Assembly (NCBI GenBank): GCA_021826225.1
Contig: JAKBAV010000001.1
Location: forward strand, 40,064 to 104,063
Length of the DNA stretch: 64,000 bases
Source of the DNA: Pseudomonadota bacterium
GTDB taxonomy: Bacteria; Pseudomonadota; Alphaproteobacteria; Acetobacterales; Acetobacteraceae
Direction: 5' to 3'
Below are positions 1-8,779 of this stretch, piece after piece (within the stretch, counting starts at the first letter, position 1; the number at the start of each line of letters is the position of its first letter). The notes beneath the pieces are model-generated. The model was given only the letters and a program-made list of their open reading frames with translations. It did not search any database and was not told where the DNA came from. Both the position numbers and the translations under genes were made by a program.

Positions 1-1
1 G

Positions 2-181
2 CTGGCCGGGGCTATCGGCGGCAAGATATTGGGGGCGGGCGGTGGCGGTTTCATGCTGTTCTTCGCCCGGCCGGAGGAGCACGGCCGGATCCGCGAGCGT
101 TTGAACGGGCTCGTTCATGTGCCATTTCAATTCGATGATACGGGCAGCCGCGTGGTCCTGTATCAGCCTAACGGATTATAG
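2..181 (+). CDS. GHMP kinase C-terminus (D-glycero-D-manno-heptose 7-phosphate kinase-like), truncated at window start
   Basis: Open frame from nt 2 to TAG at 179-181: LAGAIGGKILGAGGGGFMLFFARPEEHGRIRERL..., the glycine-rich GHMP C-terminal motif; next to gmhA/gmhB/hddC-like genes. Confidence 0.75.
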   Translation: MAGAIGGKILGAGGGGFMLFFARPEEHGRIRERLNGLVHVPFQFDDTGSRVVLYQPNGL

Positions 182-184
182 CCC

Positions 185-1153
185 GTGGATAACAACGCAC
201 GTATCTATGTCGCGGGTCATACCGGGCTCATCGGCTCGGCCCTCATCCGCGGGCTGCAAAAGCGCGGCATAACGCTGCTGGTACGCCGCCGGGCCGAGCT
301 GGATTTGCTGGATGGCGCGATGGTCGAACGGTTTTTTAGCGCTGAGCGGCCGGATTATGTGGTTCTGGCTGCCGGCAAGGTCGGCGGCATTGTCGAGAAC
401 CGCGATTATCCGGCAGATTTCCTGCGAGAAAACCTCGCCATTCAGCTGAATGTGTTGCAGGCCGCGCACCGGGCGGGCGTTCGGAAGCTCATATTTTTCG
501 GTTCGTCCTGCATGTATCCAAGCGAATGTCCGCAGCCCATGGCGGAAACCGCGCTGCTCACAGGCCTGCCGGAGCCCACCAGCCTGGCCTATGCCGTCTC
601 CAAGCTGGCCGGATTGCAGATGTGCCTGGCCTATAATCAGCAATTTGGGGAACAGCGTTTCATTCCCGTTATTCCTAACAGCGTCTTCGGGCCAAACGAT
701 AATTTTGACCCTGCGCGCGGCCATGTGCTGTCCTCGCTGATCCGGCGCCTCCACGAAGCAAAAATGACAGCGGCTAGGAGGATAACATTATGGGGATCGG
801 GCGAGCCACGGCGTGAATTCGTCTATGCTGATGACGTGGCCGACGCCTGTATCGCGCTGCTGGAACAGGACACGGCTGCGCTACATCTGCCGCTCAATAT
901 CGGTACGGGCGTGGATGTTTCTATTCGCGAACTGGCAGCAAGCATTGCCGGGATTATAGGCTATGACGGGCTGATCGAATGGGATACGAGCATGCCAGAC
1001 GGCGCGCCACGCAAGTTACTGGATAGCAGCCGCATACGCAGTTCTGGCTGGGAACCGAAAACAAGTCTGCAGGCCGGACTGCACGAGACATATCAATGGT
1101 ATCTGCGGAGTGCATATGTAAACGGCGCGGCGCGGCAGGAGTGCCCGGTATGA
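185..1153 (+). CDS. NAD-dependent epimerase/reductase, GDP-L-fucose synthase-like
   Basis: IYVAGHTGLIGSALIRGL Rossmann motif; SSCMYP and YAVSKLAG (Tyr-x3-Lys); FVYADDVADAC. Confidence 0.85.
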   Translation: MDNNARIYVAGHTGLIGSALIRGLQKRGITLLVRRRAELDLLDGAMVERFFSAERPDYVVLAAGKVGGIVENRDYPADFLRENLAIQLNVLQAAHRAGVRKLIFFGSSCMYPSECPQPMAETALLTGLPEPTSLAYAVSKLAGLQMCLAYNQQFGEQRFIPVIPNSVFGPNDNFDPARGHVLSSLIRRLHEAKMTAARRITLWGSGEPRREFVYADDVADACIALLEQDTAALHLPLNIGTGVDVSIRELAASIAGIIGYDGLIEWDTSMPDGAPRKLLDSSRIRSSGWEPKTSLQAGLHETYQWYLRSAYVNGAARQECPV

Positions 1154-1968
1154 ACCCCAGTGCCGAAATATTGCGGGCGAAGGCCGACTGGGTATGGCGC
1201 GAGACCCTGGCCATCCACCGGCGCGCACCGGAAACCAGGATTGCCTCATCGCTCTCGCCGATCGAGATTTTCGTGGCACTTTACTACGGCGGCGTGCTGC
1301 GCTTCGATCCCAGGGAGCCCCTGGCCGCGATGCGTGACCGGTGCATCATCAGCAAGGGGCACGGCTCCATCTGCATGTATCCCATCCTTGCCGATCTTGG
1401 GTTTTTTCCGAAGGAAGAATTGCTCCGTGTGTGCGAGAAGGGTAGCTTCCTGGGCGGCATACCGGACCCTGTCATCCCTGGCTATGAAACGCTGAACGGC
1501 TCGCTCGGACACGGTCTGGGGGTAGCGACCGGCATCGCGCTCGGTCTGAAGCGTCGTGGCAGCGCCCGCAGCGTATTCGTTATCACCGGCGATGGTGAGT
1601 TGCATGAGGGAGCGAATTGGGAAGCGATTATGTTCGCGGCGCATCATGGCCTGGATAACCTGCATGTGGTCGTCGATAACAACGAGATCAGCATGCTGGG
1701 GCATACTGCGGATATCGTTGCGCATGGCTCTTTGGTCCTGAAATTCGCCGCCTTCGGCTGGGACACAGAGGAGGTGGACGGGCACGATGTGGCGCTGGTG
1801 CAAAGCGCGCTGCTGGCGCAGAAGGAAGTGGCTGATGGGCGGCCGAAGCTGCTGGTGGCGCGTACCCTGAAAGGGCGCGGCGTGCCAGGCCTTGAGAACG
1901 CGCCGCTGGCGCATATCATGAACCCGAAACCCGCCTTGCTCGACATCCTGCTGGAGGCCCACACGTGA
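1150..1968 (+). CDS. Transketolase, N-terminal (TPP-binding) subunit
   Basis: ATG at 1150 overlaps the previous stop; SKGHGSICMYPILADLGF, GSLGHGLGVATGIALG, ITGDGELHEGANWEA..VVDNN. Confidence 0.9.
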   Translation: MNPSAEILRAKADWVWRETLAIHRRAPETRIASSLSPIEIFVALYYGGVLRFDPREPLAAMRDRCIISKGHGSICMYPILADLGFFPKEELLRVCEKGSFLGGIPDPVIPGYETLNGSLGHGLGVATGIALGLKRRGSARSVFVITGDGELHEGANWEAIMFAAHHGLDNLHVVVDNNEISMLGHTADIVAHGSLVLKFAAFGWDTEEVDGHDVALVQSALLAQKEVADGRPKLLVARTLKGRGVPGLENAPLAHIMNPKPALLDILLEAHT

Positions 1969-2963
1969 GCATGAAGCCCTTGGCCATGCGCGATGCGCTG
2001 CTTGAGCGCATCTGGCACGAAATGGCGACGAACCCGGACATTTTTTTCGCCAGCGCGGATTTCGGCTCTCCGGTATTGGATAAAATCCGGGCCGATTATC
2101 CCGCTCGTTTCGTGAATGTCGGTATTGCCGAACAAAATCTCATTAATATTTCAGCGGGTTTGTCGCTCGAAGGCTATACCGTATTCGCCTATGCCATCGC
2201 GCCATTCATCACTATGCGCTGCTATGAGCAGATCCGCGTCAATCTCGCTTTGCTGGCCGAGGCGCGGCAGCTCAATGTCAACCTTATTGGCGTGGGGGCG
2301 GGCTATAGCTATGTCGTCTCGGGGCCGACGCATCAATGCTATGAGGACATAACATTGATGCGCGTGCTGCCGAACATGCAGATTTTCTCGCCGGCCGACC
2401 ATGTCTGCGCGGCGGCGTTACTGGAGCGTTGTGTGGTTGAAACGGGGCCAAAATATATTCGGCTTGATGCCCAGCCTCTACCGGTGATCTATACTGGCGG
2501 CGCGCCGGACATGGAGCGCGGCTTTCATGTGCATCGCCACGGCGCCAGGGTGGTTTTCGTCGCTACAGGCTACATGCTGCATACGGGGATCGCAGTGGCC
2601 GAACAGCTGCGAGAGGCTGGCGAGGTTGTGGGTATTATAGACATGTTCGATCTCGCGCGCTTCAATGCGGATGCCTTGGCAGTCGCGCTATCCGGCTATG
2701 ACATAATTGTAACGATAGAAGAAGGTTTTTCTGGCCGGGGCGGGCTGGATGCGCTGCTCCGCACCTTCACGGTGCGGCACTGCCTCAAGGCCCGTATGCT
2801 GTGCATAGGCGTGGAGCCGGCCTACCGCTTCGACCTTGGCACAAGGCTTGACTTGCATGAGCTGGTCGGTATCGGGCCCGCTGCCGTGCTGCGGGCCGTA
2901 GTTGAGATGCTGGCGACGCTAGAGGCTTCGGCGGGGACCAAACGTGAAGTGGAGAGCCTATGA
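1965..2963 (+). CDS. Transketolase, C-terminal (Pyr/C) subunit
   Basis: ADFGSPVLDKIRADYPARFVNVGIAEQNLINISAGL; overlaps preceding gene by 4 nt. Confidence 0.9.
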   Translation: MSMKPLAMRDALLERIWHEMATNPDIFFASADFGSPVLDKIRADYPARFVNVGIAEQNLINISAGLSLEGYTVFAYAIAPFITMRCYEQIRVNLALLAEARQLNVNLIGVGAGYSYVVSGPTHQCYEDITLMRVLPNMQIFSPADHVCAAALLERCVVETGPKYIRLDAQPLPVIYTGGAPDMERGFHVHRHGARVVFVATGYMLHTGIAVAEQLREAGEVVGIIDMFDLARFNADALAVALSGYDIIVTIEEGFSGRGGLDALLRTFTVRHCLKARMLCIGVEPAYRFDLGTRLDLHELVGIGPAAVLRAVVEMLATLEASAGTKREVESL

Positions 2964-4132
2964 AATTCCCTCTCATGCGCAACAACATCCTACGTCAGGA
3001 TCTTGACGCGGTGATCATGCATCTGCGGCAGGATGACCCAATTCTAACCAATGGCCCGGAAATCCGTGCCTTCGAGGCCGAATGGTCGGCCTGGCTCGGC
3101 GTCAAATACAGCGTGTTCGTGAATTCCGGTGCTTCGGCCAATCTTCTGAGCATGGCGGCGCTGAAGCTGTGCCACCCGGAAGGTGGCGAGGTGATCGTAC
3201 CAGCATTGACCTGGATTTCCGACATCGCCTCGGTGCTGCAACACGGCTTCACGCCGGTTTTCGTCGATATTGACCCGCGCACGCTATCGATGGATACGAC
3301 GCAGATTCTCGCAAAAATCACGACCCGCACGAGGTCGGTATTCCTTACTCATGTGCAAGGTTTTGATGGGCTGACCGATGAGCTACTCGCCGAACTGGAA
3401 CGGCGTGGTGTGAAGTTGATCGAGGATGTGTGCGAATCTCACGGCGCGACGCATGCCGGGCGCCGGCTCGGCAGTTTCAGCTGGATTTCAAATTTCTCTT
3501 TCTATTACGCGCATCATATGAGCACGATCGAGGGCGGCATGATCTGCACGGATGATCCCGCATTGTATCAGCAATTGCGGATGCTGCGCTCACACGGCAT
3601 GGTACGCGAGGCCAGCGATCATACGATACGCGAATCCTATGCCGCGCAATACCCCGACCTCAATTCTGATTTCATCTTCGCCTACGCAGCCTATAATGTC
3701 CGCAATACCGAGATTGGAGGCATTCTCGGCCGGAACCAGCTTAAGCGGCTGGACGAGAATGTGCTGCGCCGGACGGCGAACCTCGAACGCTTTCTCGGCC
3801 AGCTCGACTCGGCGAAGTACCGCACGGATTTCAAACTTGAGGGATCGAGCAATTATGCCTTCAACCTAATCCTGCGCGAACCGGATGAGAAACTCTTTGC
3901 GCGGCTTACGGCGGCGATGCGCGCATCCGGCATCGAGTTCCGGCGTGGCAGTGCCGGCGGCGGTAACCAGTTGCGCCAGCCCTATCTGCGCGGACTGGTG
4001 CCCGATGGCCATTATCGGGAATTTCCCCAAACCGAGCATATCCATTTCTACGGTTGCTATATCGGTAATTTCCCGGACCTGCGGGATGAGGAGATTGATG
4101 AGATATGCGCGATCCTGAATGCAGTCTCCTAG
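2960..4132 (+). CDS. DegT/DnrJ/EryC1 family PLP-dependent aminotransferase
   Basis: FVNSGASANLLSMAAL, EVIVPALTWISDIASVLQHGFTPVFVDIDP, LIEDVCESHGA, SFYYAHHMSTIEGGMICTDD. Confidence 0.9.
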   Translation: MKFPLMRNNILRQDLDAVIMHLRQDDPILTNGPEIRAFEAEWSAWLGVKYSVFVNSGASANLLSMAALKLCHPEGGEVIVPALTWISDIASVLQHGFTPVFVDIDPRTLSMDTTQILAKITTRTRSVFLTHVQGFDGLTDELLAELERRGVKLIEDVCESHGATHAGRRLGSFSWISNFSFYYAHHMSTIEGGMICTDDPALYQQLRMLRSHGMVREASDHTIRESYAAQYPDLNSDFIFAYAAYNVRNTEIGGILGRNQLKRLDENVLRRTANLERFLGQLDSAKYRTDFKLEGSSNYAFNLILREPDEKLFARLTAAMRASGIEFRRGSAGGGNQLRQPYLRGLVPDGHYREFPQTEHIHFYGCYIGNFPDLRDEEIDEICAILNAVS

Positions 4133-4135
4133 GCC

Positions 4136-4834
4136 ATGACCTGCGCCATTATCCTCGCTGGCGGGCTTGGCACGCGTTTGCGCGCGGTTGTGCCCGACCG
4201 GCCAAAGCCCATGGCGCTGGTCAATGGGCGGCCATTTCTGGTGCATCTCATGGATTATTGGCTGGCGCAGGGGGTAAAGCGCTTCGTGCTCTCGGTCGGG
4301 TACCAGCATGACATGATCCAGCAATTTTTTGGCGCGCATTATCAGGGTGTGAAGCTCGATTACGCGATTGAGGAGACCCCGCTCGGCACGGGCGGCGGGT
4401 TGTTGCATGCGATGCATGGCGCGGGAGATGCGGCCTGCCTGGTACTCAATGGCGATAGTTTTTTTGCCGTGGAAGCGCGAAGCCTGCTCGATGCCCATGC
4501 CGGACGGCACGCAGCGTGGACCATGTCACTATTCCGCGCCGGGGAGGCCAGCCGCTATATGGGCGTGAAGCTTGGCACGGATGGGCGGATTGACAATCTA
4601 GCGACTGGGCGCGGTGAAATCGGCGATCATGCTAATGGTGGTGTCTATGTGGTCGATCCCGCGGCAATACGTGGCTGCGGCTTCCCCGCGGGCGAAAAAT
4701 TATCCCTGGAAGATGAGATGCTGCCTTTGATGCACAAGCAAGGCCAGCCGCTTTACGGGCGTGAATGCGCCGGCATTTTCATCGATATCGGCGTTCCAGC
4801 CGATTACCGGCGCGCGCAGGAGATCTTGCCATGA
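4136..4834 (+). CDS. hddC: Sugar-phosphate nucleotidyltransferase (D-glycero-D-manno-heptose 1-phosphate guanylyltransferase-like)
   Basis: MTCAIILAGGLGTRLRAVVPDRPKPMALVNGRPFL; next to gmhA/gmhB-like genes. Confidence 0.8.
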   Translation: MTCAIILAGGLGTRLRAVVPDRPKPMALVNGRPFLVHLMDYWLAQGVKRFVLSVGYQHDMIQQFFGAHYQGVKLDYAIEETPLGTGGGLLHAMHGAGDAACLVLNGDSFFAVEARSLLDAHAGRHAAWTMSLFRAGEASRYMGVKLGTDGRIDNLATGRGEIGDHANGGVYVVDPAAIRGCGFPAGEKLSLEDEMLPLMHKQGQPLYGRECAGIFIDIGVPADYRRAQEILP

Positions 4835-5478
4835 CGGCGCGTGCCTCTTCCCCCGCGGCTTCGGTGCTGCACGCGAATTTTGTACGGTCGGCCCAGGCGA
4901 TGCGGGCATTGAGCGTGGATCACGTTCAGCTTGCCAATTTCGAGGCAATGGCGGCTATGTTGATCGACTGCTTCCGCCGTGGCGGACGGGTTTATATTGC
5001 TGGTAATGGCGGGTCTGCCGCTGATGCGCAGCACATGGCGGGCGAGTTCGTTAGCCGCCTCGCCCGTGACCGGGCGCCGCTACCAGCCGAGGCGCTCAAT
5101 GTCGATGGCGCACTGCTGACAGCGATCGGAAATGATTATGGATTCGATCAGATTTTCGCGCGCCAGCTGCGTGGCAAGCTGACTGACCGGGACATGTTTC
5201 TCGGCTTCACCAGCTCGGGAAATTCGCCTAATATTCTCGAGGCGCTGCATGTCTGCCGCCAGCTCGGTGTACCGGGCCTGATGTTGGCCGGCCGCGGCGG
5301 TGGTGCGGCGGCCGGCCTGGCGAGCGTTTGCCTCACAGTCCCTGGCGAGACCACAAGTACGGTCCAGGAGTTGCATATGATCCTCGCGCATTCATTATGC
5401 GAGGTTGTGGAGCAAGCGCTCTTTCCGCGCCAGACGAGGCTGCTACCGCAGCAAGCAGTACCGGAATACGTGCGGTGA
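4831..5478 (+). CDS. gmhA: Phosphoheptose isomerase-like SIS-domain protein
   Basis: ATG at 4831; GNGGSAADAQHMAGEFVSRLARDRAPLPAEALNVDGALLTAIGNDYGFDQIFARQL; GETTSTVQELHMILAHSLCE. Confidence 0.88.
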   Translation: MTARASSPAASVLHANFVRSAQAMRALSVDHVQLANFEAMAAMLIDCFRRGGRVYIAGNGGSAADAQHMAGEFVSRLARDRAPLPAEALNVDGALLTAIGNDYGFDQIFARQLRGKLTDRDMFLGFTSSGNSPNILEALHVCRQLGVPGLMLAGRGGGAAAGLASVCLTVPGETTSTVQELHMILAHSLCEVVEQALFPRQTRLLPQQAVPEYVR

Positions 5479-5529
5479 TGCGCGCCGGAATGACGGGTTA
5501 TGAGATTTGGCTAGAGGAATGATAGGTTG

Positions 5530-6468
5530 ATGTCGTATAATATACTCGTGACCGGCGGTGCCGGATATCTCGGCTCCATCATGGTTCCCGATCTTCTCGC
5601 GGCGGGACACAAGGTAACCGTGCTCGATAATTTTCTATTCAAACAGACAAGCCTCAATCATGTCTGCTACCACCCTAAATTCTCGGTCGTTAAAGGCGAT
5701 ATCCGCTCCGCCGAGACGATGGCGCCGCTGCTCAAGGCGAATGATGTCATCATTCCTCTGGCCGCGCTGGTCGGCGCACCAATGTGCAATATAGACCCAA
5801 TCGGGGCCGCAACAATCAATCACGACGCGATAACCATGATGCTGAAAATGCTGTCGCCGGCGCAGCGTGTGCTTATGCCGACGACGAACAGCGCCTATGG
5901 CTCGGGTGCTGAAGGAAACTTATGTTCAGAAACATCCCCACTCAACCCAATTTCAAAATATGCGATCGACAAGGTCGCGGTCGAAAAGGAGCTGATGGAA
6001 CATCCTAATGCAATCAGCTTCCGTCTAGCGACCGTCTTTGGCATGTCGCCACGTATGCGCATCGACCTTCTAGTCAATGATTTCACCTATCGCGCCGTGT
6101 ACGACCGCGCGGTCGTACTGTTTGAGAGCCATTTCAAGCGCAATTATATTCATGTTCGCGACGTCTCGCGCGTGTTTCAGCACGGGCTGAATAATTTCGA
6201 TACTTTGAAAAGCCAAATCTATAATGTTGGATTGTCAGACGCAAATGTTTCTAAATGGGAGCTTTGCGATCGGATCAGAATACAGGTCAGGGATTTCACC
6301 TTTATCGAGGCGCAGACTGGCCGCGACCCTGACCAGCGTAACTATATCGTGTCCAACAAAAAAATCGAGGAGACCGGCTACAAACCGCAATTTTCACTGG
6401 ATGCCGGGATTGCTGAATTGATCAAGGGCTTCACGATGATACGAAATTCCGTCCACGGCAATGTCTAA
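5530..6468 (+). CDS. NAD-dependent sugar epimerase/dehydratase (SDR)
   Basis: ILVTGGAGYLGSIMVPDLLAAGHKVTVLDN; ISKYAIDKVAVEKELME; RNYIHVRDVSRVF. Confidence 0.85.
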   Translation: MSYNILVTGGAGYLGSIMVPDLLAAGHKVTVLDNFLFKQTSLNHVCYHPKFSVVKGDIRSAETMAPLLKANDVIIPLAALVGAPMCNIDPIGAATINHDAITMMLKMLSPAQRVLMPTTNSAYGSGAEGNLCSETSPLNPISKYAIDKVAVEKELMEHPNAISFRLATVFGMSPRMRIDLLVNDFTYRAVYDRAVVLFESHFKRNYIHVRDVSRVFQHGLNNFDTLKSQIYNVGLSDANVSKWELCDRIRIQVRDFTFIEAQTGRDPDQRNYIVSNKKIEETGYKPQFSLDAGIAELIKGFTMIRNSVHGNV

Positions 6469-7042
6469 CACAGCAGATCAGGAAGTGAACAATAAGAGAC
6501 CGGCATTATTTCTGGACCGCGATGGAACCTTGAATGTCGAAAAGAATCACCTGTATCGAAGCGCCGACTGGGAGTGGATCCCCGGCGCACCGGAGGCAAT
6601 CCGCCAGATCAACGCCATGGGTTGGCTGGCGATTGTCGTGACCAATCAGTCCGGCGTGGCGCGCGGCTATTACCGGGAGGCGGATGTCAACGCGCTGCAC
6701 CGCCATGTCGATGGTCTGCTGGCTGCGGCTAGCGCGAAAATTGACGCCTATTATATATGCCCGCATCATCCGGATGCTGGCGCCATGGGCGACTGCGATT
6801 GCCGCAAGCCGCAGCCGGGCATGCTGCTCCGCGCCGCGCGCGAGCACCAGATCGATCTCGCCAGTTCCTTCATGATCGGTGACAAGATGACCGACGTTGA
6901 AGCAGCAAGGCGTGCCGGTGTCAGGCCGGTTCTTGTGGCGACAGGATACGGCGCAGCTGAAGCTGAGGCTCTTTCACTCGGCATCGCGCGGGCTGAGAAT
7001 GTACTGGCGGCGGTTGATATGATCAGGAGGCAGTGGCATTGA
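6461..7042 (+). CDS. gmhB: HAD-IIIA phosphatase, D-glycero-D-manno-heptose bisphosphatase-like
   Basis: PALFLDRDGTLNVEKNHLYR; VVTNQSGVARGYY; CPHHPDAGAMGDCDCRKPQPGMLL; MIGDKMTDVEAARRAG. Confidence 0.88.
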   Translation: MSNTADQEVNNKRPALFLDRDGTLNVEKNHLYRSADWEWIPGAPEAIRQINAMGWLAIVVTNQSGVARGYYREADVNALHRHVDGLLAAASAKIDAYYICPHHPDAGAMGDCDCRKPQPGMLLRAAREHQIDLASSFMIGDKMTDVEAARRAGVRPVLVATGYGAAEAEALSLGIARAENVLAAVDMIRRQWH

Positions 7043-7965
7043 GTGGCCGGCGCCTGATCTCGCTACTGCTGCCGACGCGTAAACGTCCGGAATTGGCGCG
7101 CCGGTTTCTGCGCAGTGTTTTGACGACGGCGCAATATCCTGAATCCGTCGAGATCATACTCTATGCTGATGAGGACGATGCAGAAAGTCATGATCTAGAC
7201 TGCACCGGCCTCACTATCCTGCGGATCATCGGACCACGGCAGTCTATGGGTGGCTATAATACCGCCTGCCTGGCACAGGCCAGCGGAGATATCATAGCGC
7301 TGATGAATGACGACGTCGTGATTCGCACCACCGGTTGGGATGAAGCACTGCGGCAACTCGATGCCTTGGTTCCGGACAAAGTATATCTCATTTATGGCAA
7401 TGATATGTTCAAGGGGAAGACGCTTTGCACGTTTCCTATCCTATCTCGTCGGACATGCGAAATATTGCGTGAGCCTTATCATCACGCCTATCGTGGCGCG
7501 TTCATCGACTATCACCTTATGGATATTTTTAAGCGCCTCGAACATAGCGGTTATCGGCGCCTGTTCTATCTGCCGGACATCGCGTTTGAGCATCTGCATT
7601 ATCGCGCAGGCAAAGCGGATTTCGACGAGACATATGGGCAGCGTGGCCGGTTCGATGACGATATGATATTTGTCAGCCTGGCCCAGCTCCGCACCGCCTC
7701 TATGGCACTGCTTTCCAGCGCAATCGAGGGCACATATGACGAGAAAAATTCTGACGCATTGTCTGCATTGCCAGTCTTCACCCCCGTGCCACGGCCAACT
7801 TCACCCATCTACGCCCTATCGCTGTTCACGCGTGAATTTCTTCTCGACTGTGCACTGCCGGGGCGTTGGCGTTTTTTTTTATGGTGGTGGTTCAACGCAC
7901 GTTATCTGACAAATGGTTTGCAAAATGGCATACGTCTCAACTCAAAAACCATGGCGGGGGATTGA
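7033..7965 (+). CDS. Glycosyltransferase (GT2-like)
   Basis: GTG start at 7033; RLISLLLPTRKRPELARRFLRSVL; IIALMNDDVVIRTTGWDEAL. Confidence 0.7.
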   Translation: MALSGRRLISLLLPTRKRPELARRFLRSVLTTAQYPESVEIILYADEDDAESHDLDCTGLTILRIIGPRQSMGGYNTACLAQASGDIIALMNDDVVIRTTGWDEALRQLDALVPDKVYLIYGNDMFKGKTLCTFPILSRRTCEILREPYHHAYRGAFIDYHLMDIFKRLEHSGYRRLFYLPDIAFEHLHYRAGKADFDETYGQRGRFDDDMIFVSLAQLRTASMALLSSAIEGTYDEKNSDALSALPVFTPVPRPTSPIYALSLFTREFLLDCALPGRWRFFLWWWFNARYLTNGLQNGIRLNSKTMAGD

Positions 7966-7972
7966 AAAGCAT

Positions 7973-8779
7973 ATGGAAAAGCCCAGTATTCTCCGCTTTG
8001 TATCTGATGTTATGAAGCACCGCGAAATGATAATTGCGCTTTCCACGCGCGATCTGCAGAGCCGCTATGCCGGCACGCTCGGCGGTATGGTCTGGGCATT
8101 CGTCCACCCTATCGCAGCAGTTTGTATTTTCTATTTCGTTTTCGCGGTGGGCTTCCGTGCGCATGGCCCGAATAATATTCCATTTATTCTGTGGTTCGTA
8201 TGCGGTCTCGCGCCGTGGTATTTCTTCAACGATACGCTGCAGATCATCACCAACGCGATAACGGCGAATGCCTATCTCGTAACAAAAACAGTATTTCCCA
8301 CAGAAATACTGCCACTTGTCTACATCATATCAGGTCTTTTTCCGCATTTCGTATTTCTTGTTCTTCTGGGCATAATGATGAGTGTGTTCCATGTGCCGTT
8401 CTCCGCGGATCGCGTAATGGTGCTGTATTATCTGGGCTGTATGATCACGCTCCTGCTCGGCCTCGGGTGGCTGCTTTCGGCATTACAGGTATTCTACCGC
8501 GACATCGGCCAGGCACTAACCATCTTCCTCAACATGTGGTTCTGGATGACGCCGATCGTATGGGTACAGAATATCGTGCCGCCCGCCTATCAGGGCATTC
8601 TAGCTTCTAATCCCATCTACTACATCGTGCAGGGTTATCGCGGCATGATGATCTATAAATCACCCATATGGCCGACGCTCCACGAGACTGTGATGTTCTG
8701 GAGCCTGACCATCGGCATATTGCTCATGGGCGCTTTCGTATTCCAGCGGCTTCGGCCGGAGTTTGCCGATGTCATTTAA
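7973..8779 (+). CDS. wzm: Polysaccharide ABC exporter permease (Wzm/KpsM type)
   Basis: TRDLQSRYAGTLGGMVWAFVHPIAAVCIFYFVF; hydrophobic; followed by the Wzt-like ATPase. Confidence 0.85.
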   Translation: MEKPSILRFVSDVMKHREMIIALSTRDLQSRYAGTLGGMVWAFVHPIAAVCIFYFVFAVGFRAHGPNNIPFILWFVCGLAPWYFFNDTLQIITNAITANAYLVTKTVFPTEILPLVYIISGLFPHFVFLVLLGIMMSVFHVPFSADRVMVLYYLGCMITLLLGLGWLLSALQVFYRDIGQALTIFLNMWFWMTPIVWVQNIVPPAYQGILASNPIYYIVQGYRGMMIYKSPIWPTLHETVMFWSLTIGILLMGAFVFQRLRPEFADVI

